A stretch of 64,000 bases of DNA from Crystallibacter degradans (GTDB taxonomy: Bacteria; Actinomycetota; Actinomycetes; Actinomycetales; Micrococcaceae). This document shows positions 42,328-52,028 of the stretch, in pieces. The notes beneath the pieces are model-generated. The model saw only the letters and a program-made list of their open reading frames with translations. It did no database searches and had not been told where the DNA came from. Made by a program: the position numbers and the translations under genes. How positions within the stretch are numbered: the first letter of the stretch is position 1; each line of letters begins with the position of its first letter. The stretch spans positions 1 through 64,000 of the forward strand of contig NZ_JABBCH010000016.1 in NCBI RefSeq assembly GCF_012952295.1. The letters run 5' to 3'.

Positions 42328-43338
42328 ATGCTGCCCTTGATATCCCAGGCTGAACCCGGCCAGCCCTGCGCCGTGCCCCGGCCGAACCATGTCCCGCTCG
42401 CCGAGCAGACCCGCGACGGCCTGGTGGAAAGCGTCCACTACGGTTCCGTCATCGCCTTGGATTACGACGGCGGCACCCGGCTTTCCGCCGGCCACCCCCT
42501 GGCGCTGTTCTACCCCCGTTCCTCGCTCAAGCCGCTGCAGGCCGTGGCCATGGTCCGCGCCGGCCTGGACCTGCCGCCGGACCTGCTGGCCCTGGCCGCG
42601 GCGAGCCACTCCGGCTCCAGCGGACACCAGGACGGAGCGATGCGCATTCTCCAATTACACGGTCTCACCGAAGCGGTGCTCGAGAACACGGTTGACCTGC
42701 CGTATGGCGATGCGGAACGGCAGAGCTGGCTCCGCGCCGGCGGCGAAGCGTCGCAGCTGGCCCAGAACTGCTCGGGCAAGCACGCCGCCATGACGGCTAC
42801 CTGCGTGATCAACGGCTGGCCGGTAGCCGGGTATCTCAATCCGGAACATCCGCTGCAGGCGGCGATTGCCGCCGTCGTTCTTGAGCTGACCGGCGAGGAA
42901 TCCCCGCTGGCCAGCACGGACGGTTGCGGCACGCCGCTCTTTGCCCTGAGCCTGCTTGCAATGGCCCGCGCGTTTGGCCGGATTGCCTCCGCCGCGCCGG
43001 GCACGGCAGAGGCCGCCGTGGCCAACGCAATGATGGCGCATCCCGAACAGGTCGCCGGTGCCGGCCGGGATGTCACCGCGCTGATGCGGCTGGTTCCCGG
43101 CCTGCTGGCTAAGGACGGTTTTGAGGGCCTGCAGCTGGTGGGGCTCCGCGATGGCCGCGCCGTTGCAGTCAAGATCTCGGACGGTTCAGACCGCGCCCGG
43201 CTGCCGGTCACCCTCCACGCACTGGCAGCCCTCGGCCTCGACCCCGGCCTGCTGCAAACTCTTGCCCCTGCACCCATCCTGGGCGGCGGGCGTCCGGTGG
43301 GAGAGCTCCGCGCCATCGATTTCAGCACCTCGAACTAA
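42328..43338 (+). CDS. L-asparaginase, class 3 (Rhizobium etli ReAV-like)
   Basis: A 336-residue enzyme. The SSLK motif (about 65-68) and SHSGSSG (about 93-99) carry the Ser/Lys tandems described for class 3 asparaginases. C148 and K151 in NCSGKH and C200 in DGCGTP correspond to the zinc ligands C135/K138/C189 of ReAV. It hydrolyses L-asparagine to L-aspartate and ammonia in the cytoplasm. It lies 59 nt after the regulator and 15 nt before aspA. Confidence 0.9.
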   Translation: MLPLISQAEPGQPCAVPRPNHVPLAEQTRDGLVESVHYGSVIALDYDGGTRLSAGHPLALFYPRSSLKPLQAVAMVRAGLDLPPDLLALAAASHSGSSGHQDGAMRILQLHGLTEAVLENTVDLPYGDAERQSWLRAGGEASQLAQNCSGKHAAMTATCVINGWPVAGYLNPEHPLQAAIAAVVLELTGEESPLASTDGCGTPLFALSLLAMARAFGRIASAAPGTAEAAVANAMMAHPEQVAGAGRDVTALMRLVPGLLAKDGFEGLQLVGLRDGRAVAVKISDGSDRARLPVTLHALAALGLDPGLLQTLAPAPILGGGRPVGELRAIDFSTSN

Positions 43339-43353
43339 GGAATAAGAACACCA

Positions 43354-44757
43354 ATGACAGCTTCGTCATTCCGTACCGACCACGATCTGCTGGGCTACCG
43401 GGACATTCCCGCGGACGCCTACTGGGGCGTCCACAGCCTGCGGGCGCTGGAGAACTTCCCCATCACCGGCCAGCCGCTCTCAAGCAATGCCCACCTGGTC
43501 AAGGGCCTGGCGGCCGTGAAACTCGCGGCAGCGCGCACCAACGAAGAACTGGGTCTGCTCGACTCCGTCCGCGCCAACGCCATTGCCCAGGCCTGCCAGG
43601 AAATCATCGACGGCAAGCTGCACGAGCAGTTCGTCGTCGACGTTGTACAGGGCGGTGCCGGCACGTCCTCGAACATGAATGCCAACGAGGTCATCGCCAA
43701 CCGGGCGCTGGAGATCCTCGGCCAGGCCAAGGGAGACTACTCCAAACTGCACCCCAACGACCATGTAAACCTGAGCCAGTCCACCAACGATGTCTATCCC
43801 ACTGCGGTCCGCGTGGCTACCATCAACAGCGTGCGCAGCCTGCTGGATGCCCTGGCCACCATGGAAGAAGCCTTCGCCGACAAGGCCGCGGAATTCCGCA
43901 CCGTGGTCAAGATGGGCCGCACCCAACTGCAGGATGCCGTGCCCATGACCCTGGGCCAGGAATTCGGCACCTACGCCGTGACCGTGGGCGAAGACCGGGA
44001 ACGGCTCGCCGAAGCTACGCTGCTGATCCACGAGATCAACCTCGGCGCCACCGCGATCGGCACCGGCCTGAACGCCCCGGCCGGCTACAGCGAAGCAGCC
44101 TGCCGCCATCTGGCAGAGGTGACCGGTCTGCCCCTGGTCACCTCGGTGGACCTGATCGAGGCGACCCAGGACGTGGGCGCCTTTGTCCATCTCTCCGGCG
44201 TGCTCAAGCGGGTGGCCGTGAAGCTGTCGAAGATCTGCAACGATCTGCGGCTGCTCTCCTCAGGCCCGCGCGCCGGGTTCGGTGAAATCAACCTGCCGGC
44301 GGTGCAGTCCGGCTCGTCCATCATGCCCGGCAAGATCAACCCGGTGATTCCCGAGGTGGTCAGCCAGGTGGCGTACGAGGTGGTCGGCAACGACGTCACC
44401 ATCACGATGGCCGCCGAATCCGGCCAGTTGCAGCTCAACGCGTTCGAGCCCATCATCGTGCATAGCCTGGACAAGAGCATTTCCCACCTCGAGGCCGCCT
44501 GCCGGACCCTGACCGAGCGCTGCATCCGCGGCATCACGGCCAATACCGAACGCCTCCGGCTCACCGTGCAGCAGTCCATCGGCCTGGTCACGGCGCTGAA
44601 CCCGCGGCTCGGCTACGCCGCCGCTACCGCCATCGCCCAGGAAGCGCAGGCCACCGGCCGCGGCGTGGCCGAACTGGTCCTTGAGCACCAGTTGCTTACC
44701 GGTGCCGAACTGGATGAGCTGCTCTCGCCCGAGCGGCTCGCCAACCTCAGCAACTAA
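43354..44757 (+). CDS. aspA: Aspartate ammonia-lyase AspA
   Basis: A 467-residue aspartase/fumarase superfamily enzyme. It has GGAGTSSNMNANEVIANRA, SQSTNDVYPTAVRVA and the signature loop GSSIMPGKINPVIPEVV. It converts the aspartate made by the asparaginase to fumarate and ammonia, feeding the TCA cycle. Fumarate hydratases share the fold; the operon partners and Rhizobium/Bacillus-like AspA features favour aspartase. The gap to the asparaginase gene is 15 nt. Confidence 0.9.
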   Translation: MTASSFRTDHDLLGYRDIPADAYWGVHSLRALENFPITGQPLSSNAHLVKGLAAVKLAAARTNEELGLLDSVRANAIAQACQEIIDGKLHEQFVVDVVQGGAGTSSNMNANEVIANRALEILGQAKGDYSKLHPNDHVNLSQSTNDVYPTAVRVATINSVRSLLDALATMEEAFADKAAEFRTVVKMGRTQLQDAVPMTLGQEFGTYAVTVGEDRERLAEATLLIHEINLGATAIGTGLNAPAGYSEAACRHLAEVTGLPLVTSVDLIEATQDVGAFVHLSGVLKRVAVKLSKICNDLRLLSSGPRAGFGEINLPAVQSGSSIMPGKINPVIPEVVSQVAYEVVGNDVTITMAAESGQLQLNAFEPIIVHSLDKSISHLEAACRTLTERCIRGITANTERLRLTVQQSIGLVTALNPRLGYAAATAIAQEAQATGRGVAELVLEHQLLTGAELDELLSPERLANLSN

Positions 44758-44814
44758 GTCCCCTCCCCCGCAATCCGCAACAGCAATCCAGGTCCCCCAC
44801 CCAGAAGGACAACC

Positions 44815-46329
44815 ATGACTCCCCCACCCCAGGGACTCCAGAACGCCAAACCCGTTCACACCGACCACCCCTCCGACACCGCACTGCATGCCGAAGACCA
44901 GGGCTACCACAAGGGCCTCAAACCCCGGCAGATCCAGATGATCGCCATTGGCGGCGCCATCGGCACCGGTCTGTTCATGGGTGCCGGCGGCCGGCTGGCA
45001 GACGCCGGCCCCGCCCTGGTACTGATCTACGCCATCTGCGGCTTCTTCGCCTTCCTGATCCTGCGGGCCCTGGGCGAACTGATCATGCACCGGCCGTCGT
45101 CGGGCTCCTTTGTCTCCTACGCCCGCGAATTTTTCGGCGAAAAGGCGGCCTTCGCAACCGGCTGGCTGTACTGGCTCAACTGGGTCATGACGGCCATTGT
45201 CGATGTGACGGCCGTGGCCCTGTACATGAACTTCTTCGCCAAATACTGGGCACCCATCGGCGACGTGCCGCAGTGGGTCTTCGCCCTCGGCGCCCTGGTG
45301 CTGGTGCTGGGCCTGAACCTGGTTTCCGTCAAGGTCTTCGGCGAGCTGGAATTCTGGTTCGCGCTGATCAAGGTCGTCTCCCTGGTCGCCTTCCTCTTGG
45401 TGGGCATCTACTTCGTCATCTTCGGCACTCCGCTGGAAGGCCATGAGGTCGGCTTCAGCCTGATCTCCGGCAACGGCGGCATCTTCCCCAACGGCGTGAT
45501 GCCGGCCATCGTGGTCATCCAGGGCGTGGTCTTTGCCTACGCCTCGATCGAGCTCATCGGCACCGCCGCCGGCGAGACCAAGAACCCCGAAAAGGTCATC
45601 CCGCGGGCCATCAACACCGTGATCCTGCGCATCGCTGTCTTCTACGTCGGCTCGCTGGTGCTGCTGTCCCTGCTGCTGCCGTACACCGCCTACAAGGCCG
45701 GTGAAAGCCCGTTCGTGACGTTCTTCGGCACCATCGGCGTGGCCGGTGTCGACGCCATCATGAACCTCGTGGTGCTCACCGCCGCGCTCTCCTCGCTGAA
45801 CGCCGGCCTCTACTCCACCGGCCGCATCATGCGCTCCATGTCCGTCTCCGGTTCCGCCCCCAAGTTCGCCGGGCGGATGAACAAGTCCGGCGTGCCGTAC
45901 GGCGGCATCGCCCTCACCGCTGTCGTCGCTCTCCTGGGTGTCGCGCTGAACGCGATCGTGCCGGCGAAGGCCTTCGAGATCGTCCTCAACGCCGCTGCCA
46001 TCGGCATCATCAGCGCCTGGGGCATGATCATTCTGTGCCAGCTGAAACTGGGCCACTGGGCGAAGAAGGGTCTGCTGACCCGGCCGGCCTTCCGGCTGCC
46101 CGGCGCCCCGTTCACCGGCTACCTGACGCTGGCCTTCCTCGCCGCGGTACTGGTACTGATGGCCTTCGATACCCCGGTGGGCACCTGGACCGTGGCCTCG
46201 CTGGCCATCATCATCCCGGCGCTCATGTTCGGCTGGTACCGCTGCCGCGACAACATCTACGCCATCGCCGCACGGCGCGAGGCAGAAGAGGCGCGGACAC
46301 AGGCCGAGTACGTTTCTTCCGACGTCTGA
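44815..46329 (+). CDS. ansP: Amino-acid permease, probable L-asparagine permease (AnsP-like)
   Basis: A 504-residue APC-superfamily permease with 12 membrane segments. It begins [20 protein letters not shown] then [10 protein letters not shown], with AsnP/GABA-permease-type motifs ([40 protein letters not shown]). It should import asparagine (or aspartate/GABA) with protons; operon position favours asparagine. It is the last gene of the operon and is followed by a long hairpin. Confidence 0.85.
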   Translation: MTPPPQGLQNAKPVHTDHPSDTALHAEDQGYHKGLKPRQIQMIAIGGAIGTGLFMGAGGRLADAGPALVLIYAICGFFAFLILRALGELIMHRPSSGSFVSYAREFFGEKAAFATGWLYWLNWVMTAIVDVTAVALYMNFFAKYWAPIGDVPQWVFALGALVLVLGLNLVSVKVFGELEFWFALIKVVSLVAFLLVGIYFVIFGTPLEGHEVGFSLISGNGGIFPNGVMPAIVVIQGVVFAYASIELIGTAAGETKNPEKVIPRAINTVILRIAVFYVGSLVLLSLLLPYTAYKAGESPFVTFFGTIGVAGVDAIMNLVVLTAALSSLNAGLYSTGRIMRSMSVSGSAPKFAGRMNKSGVPYGGIALTAVVALLGVALNAIVPAKAFEIVLNAAAIGIISAWGMIILCQLKLGHWAKKGLLTRPAFRLPGAPFTGYLTLAFLAAVLVLMAFDTPVGTWTVASLAIIIPALMFGWYRCRDNIYAIAARREAEEARTQAEYVSSDV

Positions 46330-46347
46330 CGCCTGCCCCTCTGCGGA

Positions 46348-46397
46348 GCGAAGGTCCGGCAGCGGTGCCCATCCGGGTACGGCTACCGGACCTTCGC
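46348..46397 (+). terminator. Long hairpin terminator of the asparagine operon
   Basis: GCGAAGGTCCGG (46348-46359) pairs exactly with CCGGACCTTCGC (46386-46397). The interval also folds (AGCGGTGCCC with GGGTACGGCT, 8 of 10), giving one extended stem about 19 nt after the permease stop. Confidence 0.7.
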
Positions 46398-46472
46398 CTT
46401 GGAACGCGCGATAATCGAGAGATGCGGCCGGAAACCGGCCGGGTGTGCCGGCTGGAATCTGCGGGAGGGCCT

Positions 46473-47675
46473 TTGCGCGAGAAACTGTGGACCAGGAATT
46501 TCGTGCTGGCTATCGGCACTAACCTGTTCATCTACATGGTTTTCTACCTGCTGATGACCTCGATGGCGCTGTACGCGCTGGAACGGTTCCAGGCGGCGGA
46601 CAGCGCCGCCGGCTTTGCCTCGAGCGCGTTCATTGTCGGCGCCCTGGTGTCACGGTTCTTCGCCGGCATCCTGCTGGACAAGGTGGGGCGGCGCCGGATC
46701 CTGCTGCTGGCCCTGTTGGTGTTCGTCGCCGTGTCCGTGCTCTACATCCCTGCCGGATCGCTCGAGTTGCTGCTTGTGCTGCGTCTGGTCCACGGTGCCG
46801 CCTTCGGGCTGGCGCACACCGCCGTGACCACCGGGGCGCAGGCACTGATCCCGCAGGCACGGCGCAGCGAGGGCACCGGCTACTTCGCGTCCTCGACAAC
46901 CATCGCTACCGCCCTGGGCCCGTTCCTCGCCGTGCTGCTGGCCAACGGCGCGGATTTCCAGGCCGTGTTCTGGTTCAGCGCCGGCTGCTCGGCCGCCGCC
47001 TTCGCCGTCGCCCTTGCCTTGCGCCTGCCCGAGAACGACGACGACGAGGGTCCCATTGATGGCGAAGCGGAACCGGAGGGGCGCGCAGCCCGCGTGCTGG
47101 CCGCCGTCATCGAACCTCGGGCCCTGCCGGTGGCCAGCATCGTGCTGGTGGCGGGCTTGGCTTACTCAGGCGTGCTGTCCTTCCTGACCTCGTACGCGGC
47201 AGCGAGCGGCGACCCCTCAGCCGCTGGCCTTTATTTCCTGGTCTTCGCCGCGGCGGTGCTGGTCTCGCGGCTGTCCGTGGGGCGGCTCCATGACCGCAGG
47301 GGCGACAACGTTGTCATGTATCCGTCGCTGCTGATCTTCGCCGTCGGGCTGGCAGTGCTGGCGGCCGGGTCCTCGCCGGCGACGGTTACCGTGGCCGGCA
47401 TCCTGACCGGTTTCGGCTTCGGTACCCTGGTTCCGTGCAGCCAGGCGATCGTGGTCAACGCCGTGCAGGCACGGCGGCTGGGCACCGCCATCGCCACCTA
47501 TTACCTGATGTTCGACGTCGGCACCGGCTTCGGCCCGGTCCTGCTGGGCCTGCTGATTCCGCTCGCCGGATACCAGGGCATGTACGTTGCCACGGGTGTC
47601 CTCATGATCGCCTGCATCGGGCTCTACTTCGCAGTGCACGGCCGCAGGACTCCGAGCGAAACGACCCGTGTGTAG
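46473..47675 (+). CDS. MFS transporter, 12 membrane segments
   Basis: A 400-residue major facilitator. It has an MFS motif A-like loop GILLDKVGRRRILLLALLVF, a second-half equivalent SVGRLHDRRGDNVVMYPSLL, and HGAAFGLAHTAVTTGAQALI typical of drug/sugar exporters in the YfiS/staphyloferrin-like groups. The substrate is unknown. TTG 46473 is chosen because GGGAGGG lies 5 nt upstream and it starts with REKLWTRNF, the usual family N-terminus; ATG 46422 is an alternative. Confidence 0.82.
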   Translation: MREKLWTRNFVLAIGTNLFIYMVFYLLMTSMALYALERFQAADSAAGFASSAFIVGALVSRFFAGILLDKVGRRRILLLALLVFVAVSVLYIPAGSLELLLVLRLVHGAAFGLAHTAVTTGAQALIPQARRSEGTGYFASSTTIATALGPFLAVLLANGADFQAVFWFSAGCSAAAFAVALALRLPENDDDEGPIDGEAEPEGRAARVLAAVIEPRALPVASIVLVAGLAYSGVLSFLTSYAAASGDPSAAGLYFLVFAAAVLVSRLSVGRLHDRRGDNVVMYPSLLIFAVGLAVLAAGSSPATVTVAGILTGFGFGTLVPCSQAIVVNAVQARRLGTAIATYYLMFDVGTGFGPVLLGLLIPLAGYQGMYVATGVLMIACIGLYFAVHGRRTPSETTRV

Positions 47676-47744
47676 CCAGCGTCTCCGTTCGCTGATCGCA
47701 GGATGCATTCTCCCTGACAGTGGCCCGGCGTAAAGTCTGAAGAC

Positions 47745-48398
47745 ATGAGCGAACATGTTGGCCATAACCATGGCGAAACGGAAGTGCCGGACGATTTTTG
47801 GGAATCCTTCTACGCCGAACGGGACCAGATCTGGAGCGGCAACCCGAACGCGATGCTGGTCCGCGAGGCCTCAGACCTGCAGCCCGGCAATGCCTTGGAA
47901 TTGGGCTGCGGAGAAGGTGCGGATGCCATTTGGTTAGCCACGCAGGGCTGGCAGGTTACCGGCATCGACGTCTCGGAGCTCGCCTTGGAGCGGGCGGCGA
48001 AGCATGCCGAGGACGCCGGCGTGGCGGAGAAGATCCAGTGGCTGAAGCGGGATCTGTCCAGTTGGGAGCCGACAACCCAGTACGATCTGGTTTCGGCCCA
48101 GTTCCTGCATTCACCGATCGAGCTGCCCCGCAACAGCATCCTCGCGGCGGCAGCGCGGGCGGTTGCCCCCGGCGGCGCTTTGCTGGTGGTCGGGCACGAG
48201 TCCTTCCCGTCCTGGTCCAAACATCCCGAACCGCACGAACCGTTGCCCACCGCCGCGGAGCTTGCGGTGGAACTCGGGCTCAACGCCCCCGACTGGTCGC
48301 TGGAAACGGTCGACTCGGTGGTCCGCGATATCACCGGGCCGGAGGGACAGACCGGCACGCTGACAGACAGCGTGCTGCTGGCCCGCCGCGCCGGATAA
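47745..48398 (+). CDS. Class I SAM-dependent methyltransferase
   Basis: A 217-residue methyltransferase. Motif I is ALELGCGEGADAIWLATQGW, motif II VTGIDVSELALERAA and motif III VAPGGALLVVGHESF. The N-terminus WESFYAERDQIWSGNPNAML is characteristic of the tellurite-resistance/thiopurine-like small methyltransferases common in actinobacteria. The acceptor is unknown. TAAAGT lies 8 nt before the ATG, with no Shine-Dalgarno sequence, so the transcript may be leaderless. Confidence 0.85.
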   Translation: MSEHVGHNHGETEVPDDFWESFYAERDQIWSGNPNAMLVREASDLQPGNALELGCGEGADAIWLATQGWQVTGIDVSELALERAAKHAEDAGVAEKIQWLKRDLSSWEPTTQYDLVSAQFLHSPIELPRNSILAAAARAVAPGGALLVVGHESFPSWSKHPEPHEPLPTAAELAVELGLNAPDWSLETVDSVVRDITGPEGQTGTLTDSVLLARRAG

Positions 48399-48415
48399 GA
48401 CACCTCCTTAACGAC

Positions 48416-48457
48416 AGCGGCACCCGGCCAGGTTCTTACCCTTGGCCGGGTGCCGCT
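48416..48457. terminator. Bidirectional hairpin terminator between convergent genes
   Basis: Perfect 15-nt arms AGCGGCACCCGGCCA (48416-48430) and complement (48443-48457) with a 12-nt loop, 18 nt from the methyltransferase stop and 17 nt from the transporter stop. Confidence 0.8.
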
Positions 48458-48473
48458 CATCAGTTGCTGAGGC

Positions 48474-50000
48474 TTAGCCCCACGGGATGGCGCCGAGCAG
48501 GATGCCCACGGCGAGCATCACCAGCGAGACCACTGCGGCACGCCAGAGGACCTTCTTGTGGTGGTCGCCCAGCTCGACACTGGCCAGTGAAACCAGCAGC
48601 AGGATCGCCGGAACCAGCGGGCTCTGCATGTGCACCGGCTGCCCGGTGATCGATGCGCGGGCCATTTCCGCCGGGGTGATGCCGAAGTGGCCGGCGGTCT
48701 CGCTCAGCACCGGCAGCACACCGAAGTAGAACGCGTCATTGCTCATGAAGAACGTCATCGGGATGCTCAGCAGTCCGGTGATCACGGCCATGAACGGGCC
48801 CATCGAGTCCGGGATGATGTCGACCAGCCAGGCGGACATGGCGTCCACCATGCCGGTGCCGTTCAGCACGCCGGTCAGTACGCCTGCGGCCATAACCATG
48901 GACACCACGGCCAGCACGCTCTGGGCATGGGCCACCAGCTGCGTCGCCTGGTCCTTGACCTTGGGGAAGTTCACCAGCAGGGCAATAGCGGCGCCGACCA
49001 TGAAGACGAAGGCCAGCGGCACGATGTCCAGCACGAGCACCACCATGACGGTGGCGGTCAGCGCCAGGTTGAACCAGAACAGCTTGGGGCGCAGCGTGGC
49101 GCGGTTGGGATCCAGTGCGGAATCCACCAGTGCCGAGTCCGCGTCGATGACCGGCTCCCGCGCGTCCAGCACCGCTACGGAACCGCCGCCGCCCTGGCCG
49201 TTCGAAGAACCAACGACGGCGGTGCCTCCGTTGCCGCCGAAGCCGCCGCGGCCGTTGCCGGCACCCGTGCCCGCCGAAGCGGAACCGCCGTCAACAGAAC
49301 CGGCCGCAGCGCCGCCGTCGTTGTTGGCACTGCCGTTTGCACTGCCCTTGGCGTTGCCGCCGTCGTTCCAGAACTCCGGCTTGGCGTTGGCGAGGCGCTT
49401 GCGCTCGTGCAGGCCCAGGGTCCAGGCGAAGACCATCACGATGATCATGCCGGCGATCAGGGACGGGATCATGGGGACAAAAACGTCGGTGGGCGAGACG
49501 TCCAGGGCAGCGGCGGCGCGTGCCGTGGGACCGCCCCAAGGGACGATGTTCATGGTCCCGTTGGCCAGACCCGCCACACAGGTCAGCACTACCGGGCTCA
49601 GGCCCAGGCGCAGGTAGATCGGCAGCATCGCCGCGGTGGTGAGGATGAAGGTGGTGGAACCGTCGCCGTCCAGCGACACGACGGCGGCCAGCACGGCCGT
49701 CCCCATGACCACCTTGGCCGGGTCGTTGCCCAGCGTGCGCAGGATAAAGCGCACCAGCGGGTCGAACAGCCCGACGTCGATCATCAGGCCGAAAAAGATG
49801 ATGGCGAACATCAGCAGGGCGGCCGTGGAAGTCAGGGACTTCATCGATTCCAGGACCATCTCGCCGATGCCGAGGCCGGCGCCAGCGAAGAGGCCAAAGA
49901 TAGTGGGGACCAGAATGAGCGCCAACACCGGTGTCAGCTTCTTGGTCATGATCAGTGCCATAAAGACCGCGATCATCGCGAATCCGAGAAATACCAGCAC
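48474..50000 (-). CDS. CitMHS-family citrate-metal/H+ symporter with Gly/Asn-rich loop insert
   Basis: A 508-residue transporter of the CitMHS family (B. subtilis CitM/CitH are about 430). It begins VFLGFAMIAVFMALIMTKKL, has AAVVSLDGDGSTTFILTTAA, and NGTMNIVPWGGPTARAAAAL, the conserved substrate loop. Between membrane halves, at about 225-300, is an insert rich in Gly, Asn, Ser and Ala that accounts for the extra length. It takes up citrate complexed with a divalent metal. It is divergent from a CitA/CitB-like two-component system that should activate it. Confidence 0.88.
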   Translation of the reverse strand: MLVFLGFAMIAVFMALIMTKKLTPVLALILVPTIFGLFAGAGLGIGEMVLESMKSLTSTAALLMFAIIFFGLMIDVGLFDPLVRFILRTLGNDPAKVVMGTAVLAAVVSLDGDGSTTFILTTAAMLPIYLRLGLSPVVLTCVAGLANGTMNIVPWGGPTARAAAALDVSPTDVFVPMIPSLIAGMIIVMVFAWTLGLHERKRLANAKPEFWNDGGNAKGSANGSANNDGGAAAGSVDGGSASAGTGAGNGRGGFGGNGGTAVVGSSNGQGGGGSVAVLDAREPVIDADSALVDSALDPNRATLRPKLFWFNLALTATVMVVLVLDIVPLAFVFMVGAAIALLVNFPKVKDQATQLVAHAQSVLAVVSMVMAAGVLTGVLNGTGMVDAMSAWLVDIIPDSMGPFMAVITGLLSIPMTFFMSNDAFYFGVLPVLSETAGHFGITPAEMARASITGQPVHMQSPLVPAILLLVSLASVELGDHHKKVLWRAAVVSLVMLAVGILLGAIPWG

Positions 50001-50040
50001 AACAACTCCTTAAAACAGCAGGCCGGGTGCGTGTGACCGG

Positions 50041-50057
50041 CCTTACAAACTGTAAGG
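50041..50057. promoter_or_regulatory. Palindrome CCTTACA-AAC-TGTAAGG in the citrate transporter promoter region
   Basis: Perfect 7-bp arms around AAC, 41-57 nt upstream of the transporter start and within the 195-nt gap shared with the histidine kinase gene. It is a candidate operator; the binding protein is unknown. Confidence 0.45.
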
Positions 50058-50195
50058 TGGGCCGGATCACGGATGGCGGTTTAGCCCACTTGAGGTGCAT
50101 ACTGCTTATTGCGCACGTTTTGCTCATTTAGCTCACAGGCCTGCCGATCTGCCGGATCCGCGGGCGTAACATCCGCCGGATCCCCAGGAGGAATG

Positions 50196-52028
50196 ATGGA
50201 ATCCTCCCAATCACGTACCCCGCGGCCGGGCTTTTCGGCCCGCATGCTGCTGATGCAACTGGGCGTGGTGGCGCTGGTGGTGCTGCTCTCGGCCGTGGTC
50301 TACGGCTGGCTGACGTATGAGCGGCTCGGCGACGAAGCCGAAGACCAGGCGCTGGCGGTTGCCCGGACGGTGGCGGCGTCCGGTGATGTGCGCTCGGAGG
50401 TTTCCGCCTTGGCCGATGCCGGCTCCGAGGAACTAGCCGCCGAGGCGCTGGCCGACGGGGAGCTGCAGCCGCTGGCCGAGGACGTGCGGCTGCGGACCGG
50501 CGCGCTGTTCGTGGTGATTACCGACGACGCCGGGCTGCGGCTCTCGCACCCGGATCCTGACCTGCTGGGCCAGCGGGTCAGCACCGATCCGAGCGAGGCC
50601 TTGAGCGGACGCGAAGTCACGGTGCAGGAGCAGGGCACGCTGGGCCATTCCGCCCGGGCCAAGGTGCCGGTCTACGCGCCGGGCAGCTCCTCCCGGGTGG
50701 TCGGAGAGGTCAGCGTGGGCTTCTCCAGCAAGGACATTCTCGAAGGCCTCGGCGGCAGCATCCTGCCGATCGCCCTCACCGCCGCCGGTGCGCTGGGTCT
50801 GGGCACCCTGGCTTCGCTCTGGCTGGGGCGGCGGCTGAAGCGGCTGACCCTGGGCCTGGAGCCGGAGGAGATCGCTGCCCTGACGCAGGATCAGGAGGCG
50901 GTGCTGCGCGGCGTGGACGAAGGGGTCATCGGCGTCTCCGCGGAACGCCGCATCACGGTGTTCAACCGCGAGGCCAAGCGGCTGCTCGGGATGGACATCG
51001 CTACCGAAATCGTCGGCTTGCCGCTGGACAAAGCCAGCCTCCCGCCGTCGTTCTCCGCGCTGTTGGACGCGGCAACACCGCAGTCCCCCACGGTGGAACA
51101 GGTGGTCGGGTCCCGGGTGCTGATCCTGACCGCGCGCGCCGTACAGCCCAGCCGAAAACCGGGCCGCCGCGGCTACCGCCCGTGGGCCGCCGCAGAAGAG
51201 CCCGCCGCCGAGAGGGCCGCCGCACCGGAGCTCGGCTGGGTGATCATGCTGCGCGACCGGACCGAGCTGCAGTCGCTCACCCGCCAGCTCGACGCCGTCG
51301 GCGCGCTCACCACGGCCCTGCGCGCGCAGCGGCACGAATTCGCCAACCGACTGCACACCGTCTCGGGCCTGCTGGGCATCGGCGACTACGCCGCGGCGCA
51401 GAACTACATGGGCACGATCATGAAAACCGGTCCGCTGAATTACCCGGCCGAGCAGTCCGAGCTGCTGCGGGACCCGTACCTGCAGGCGTTCATCGGGGCC
51501 AAGAGCGTGGAGGCGGCCGAACGCGGCGTCACGCTGCGGATTGGCCCGGAGACCCTGATCCGCGGCCGCATCACCGACCCGCAGGACGTGACCACGGTGA
51601 TCGGCAACCTGATCGACAACGCCGTGCGGGCGGCGGTGCACGGCAGCAATCCCGAGCGCTGGGCCGAGGTCGAACTGCTGGACGAACTCACCGAGGACGG
51701 CGGCGTGCTGCATCTGGTGGTGGCCGACTCGGGCGACGGACTGGCGCGGCTGGCCCAGGAAACCGGGTCAAACAACGACGGCGGCGACCCGGCCTTCGAG
51801 CGCATCTTCAGCGAGGGATTCTCCACCGCCGAAACCGGGGGAGACAGCCTGCAGGATGTGCACGGCCAGGGCTTCGGCCTGCCGCTGAGCAGGCAACTGG
51901 CCCGCCGCCGCGGCGGCGATGTCTGGGTGGCCGAACCCGGCCAGCCCGGCGGCCCCGGCGCGGTCTTCTGCGCCAGGCTGCCCGGAACAGTTGCCCCAAA
52001 GGAACCAGGAGAGATGCATGACGAATGA
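50196..52028 (+). CDS. Sensor histidine kinase, CitA/DcuS/DpiB type
   Basis: A 610-residue kinase. An N-terminal membrane segment (ARMLLMQLGVVALVVLLSAV) is followed by an extracellular PAS-like/sCache sensor (TGALFVVITDDAGLRLSHPD; FSSKDILEG) and a second membrane segment at about 185-205. A cytoplasmic PAS follows (VLRGVDEGVIGVSAERRITV). The Spo0B-like phosphoacceptor helix is LRAQRHEFANRLHTVSGLLG, and the HATPase has GNLIDNAVRAAV and GQGFGLPL. It should sense citrate or a similar acid outside the cell. Two adjacent ATGs occur; the second (50196) has better spacing to AGGAGG. The stop overlaps the regulator gene by 11 nt. Confidence 0.88.
   Translation: MESSQSRTPRPGFSARMLLMQLGVVALVVLLSAVVYGWLTYERLGDEAEDQALAVARTVAASGDVRSEVSALADAGSEELAAEALADGELQPLAEDVRLRTGALFVVITDDAGLRLSHPDPDLLGQRVSTDPSEALSGREVTVQEQGTLGHSARAKVPVYAPGSSSRVVGEVSVGFSSKDILEGLGGSILPIALTAAGALGLGTLASLWLGRRLKRLTLGLEPEEIAALTQDQEAVLRGVDEGVIGVSAERRITVFNREAKRLLGMDIATEIVGLPLDKASLPPSFSALLDAATPQSPTVEQVVGSRVLILTARAVQPSRKPGRRGYRPWAAAEEPAAERAAAPELGWVIMLRDRTELQSLTRQLDAVGALTTALRAQRHEFANRLHTVSGLLGIGDYAAAQNYMGTIMKTGPLNYPAEQSELLRDPYLQAFIGAKSVEAAERGVTLRIGPETLIRGRITDPQDVTTVIGNLIDNAVRAAVHGSNPERWAEVELLDELTEDGGVLHLVVADSGDGLARLAQETGSNNDGGDPAFERIFSEGFSTAETGGDSLQDVHGQGFGLPLSRQLARRRGGDVWVAEPGQPGGPGAVFCARLPGTVAPKEPGEMHDE

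Noticed and set aside
44260-46056. 598-codon minus-strand frame opposite aspA and the permease
   Set aside because: It is low-complexity Gly/Asp/His-rich and opposite strongly conserved enzyme motifs; a codon-bias shadow.
48630-50036. 468-codon plus-strand frame opposite the citrate transporter
   Set aside because: It is His/Gln/Arg-rich with no domain; the minus strand has clear CitMHS motifs and membrane segments.
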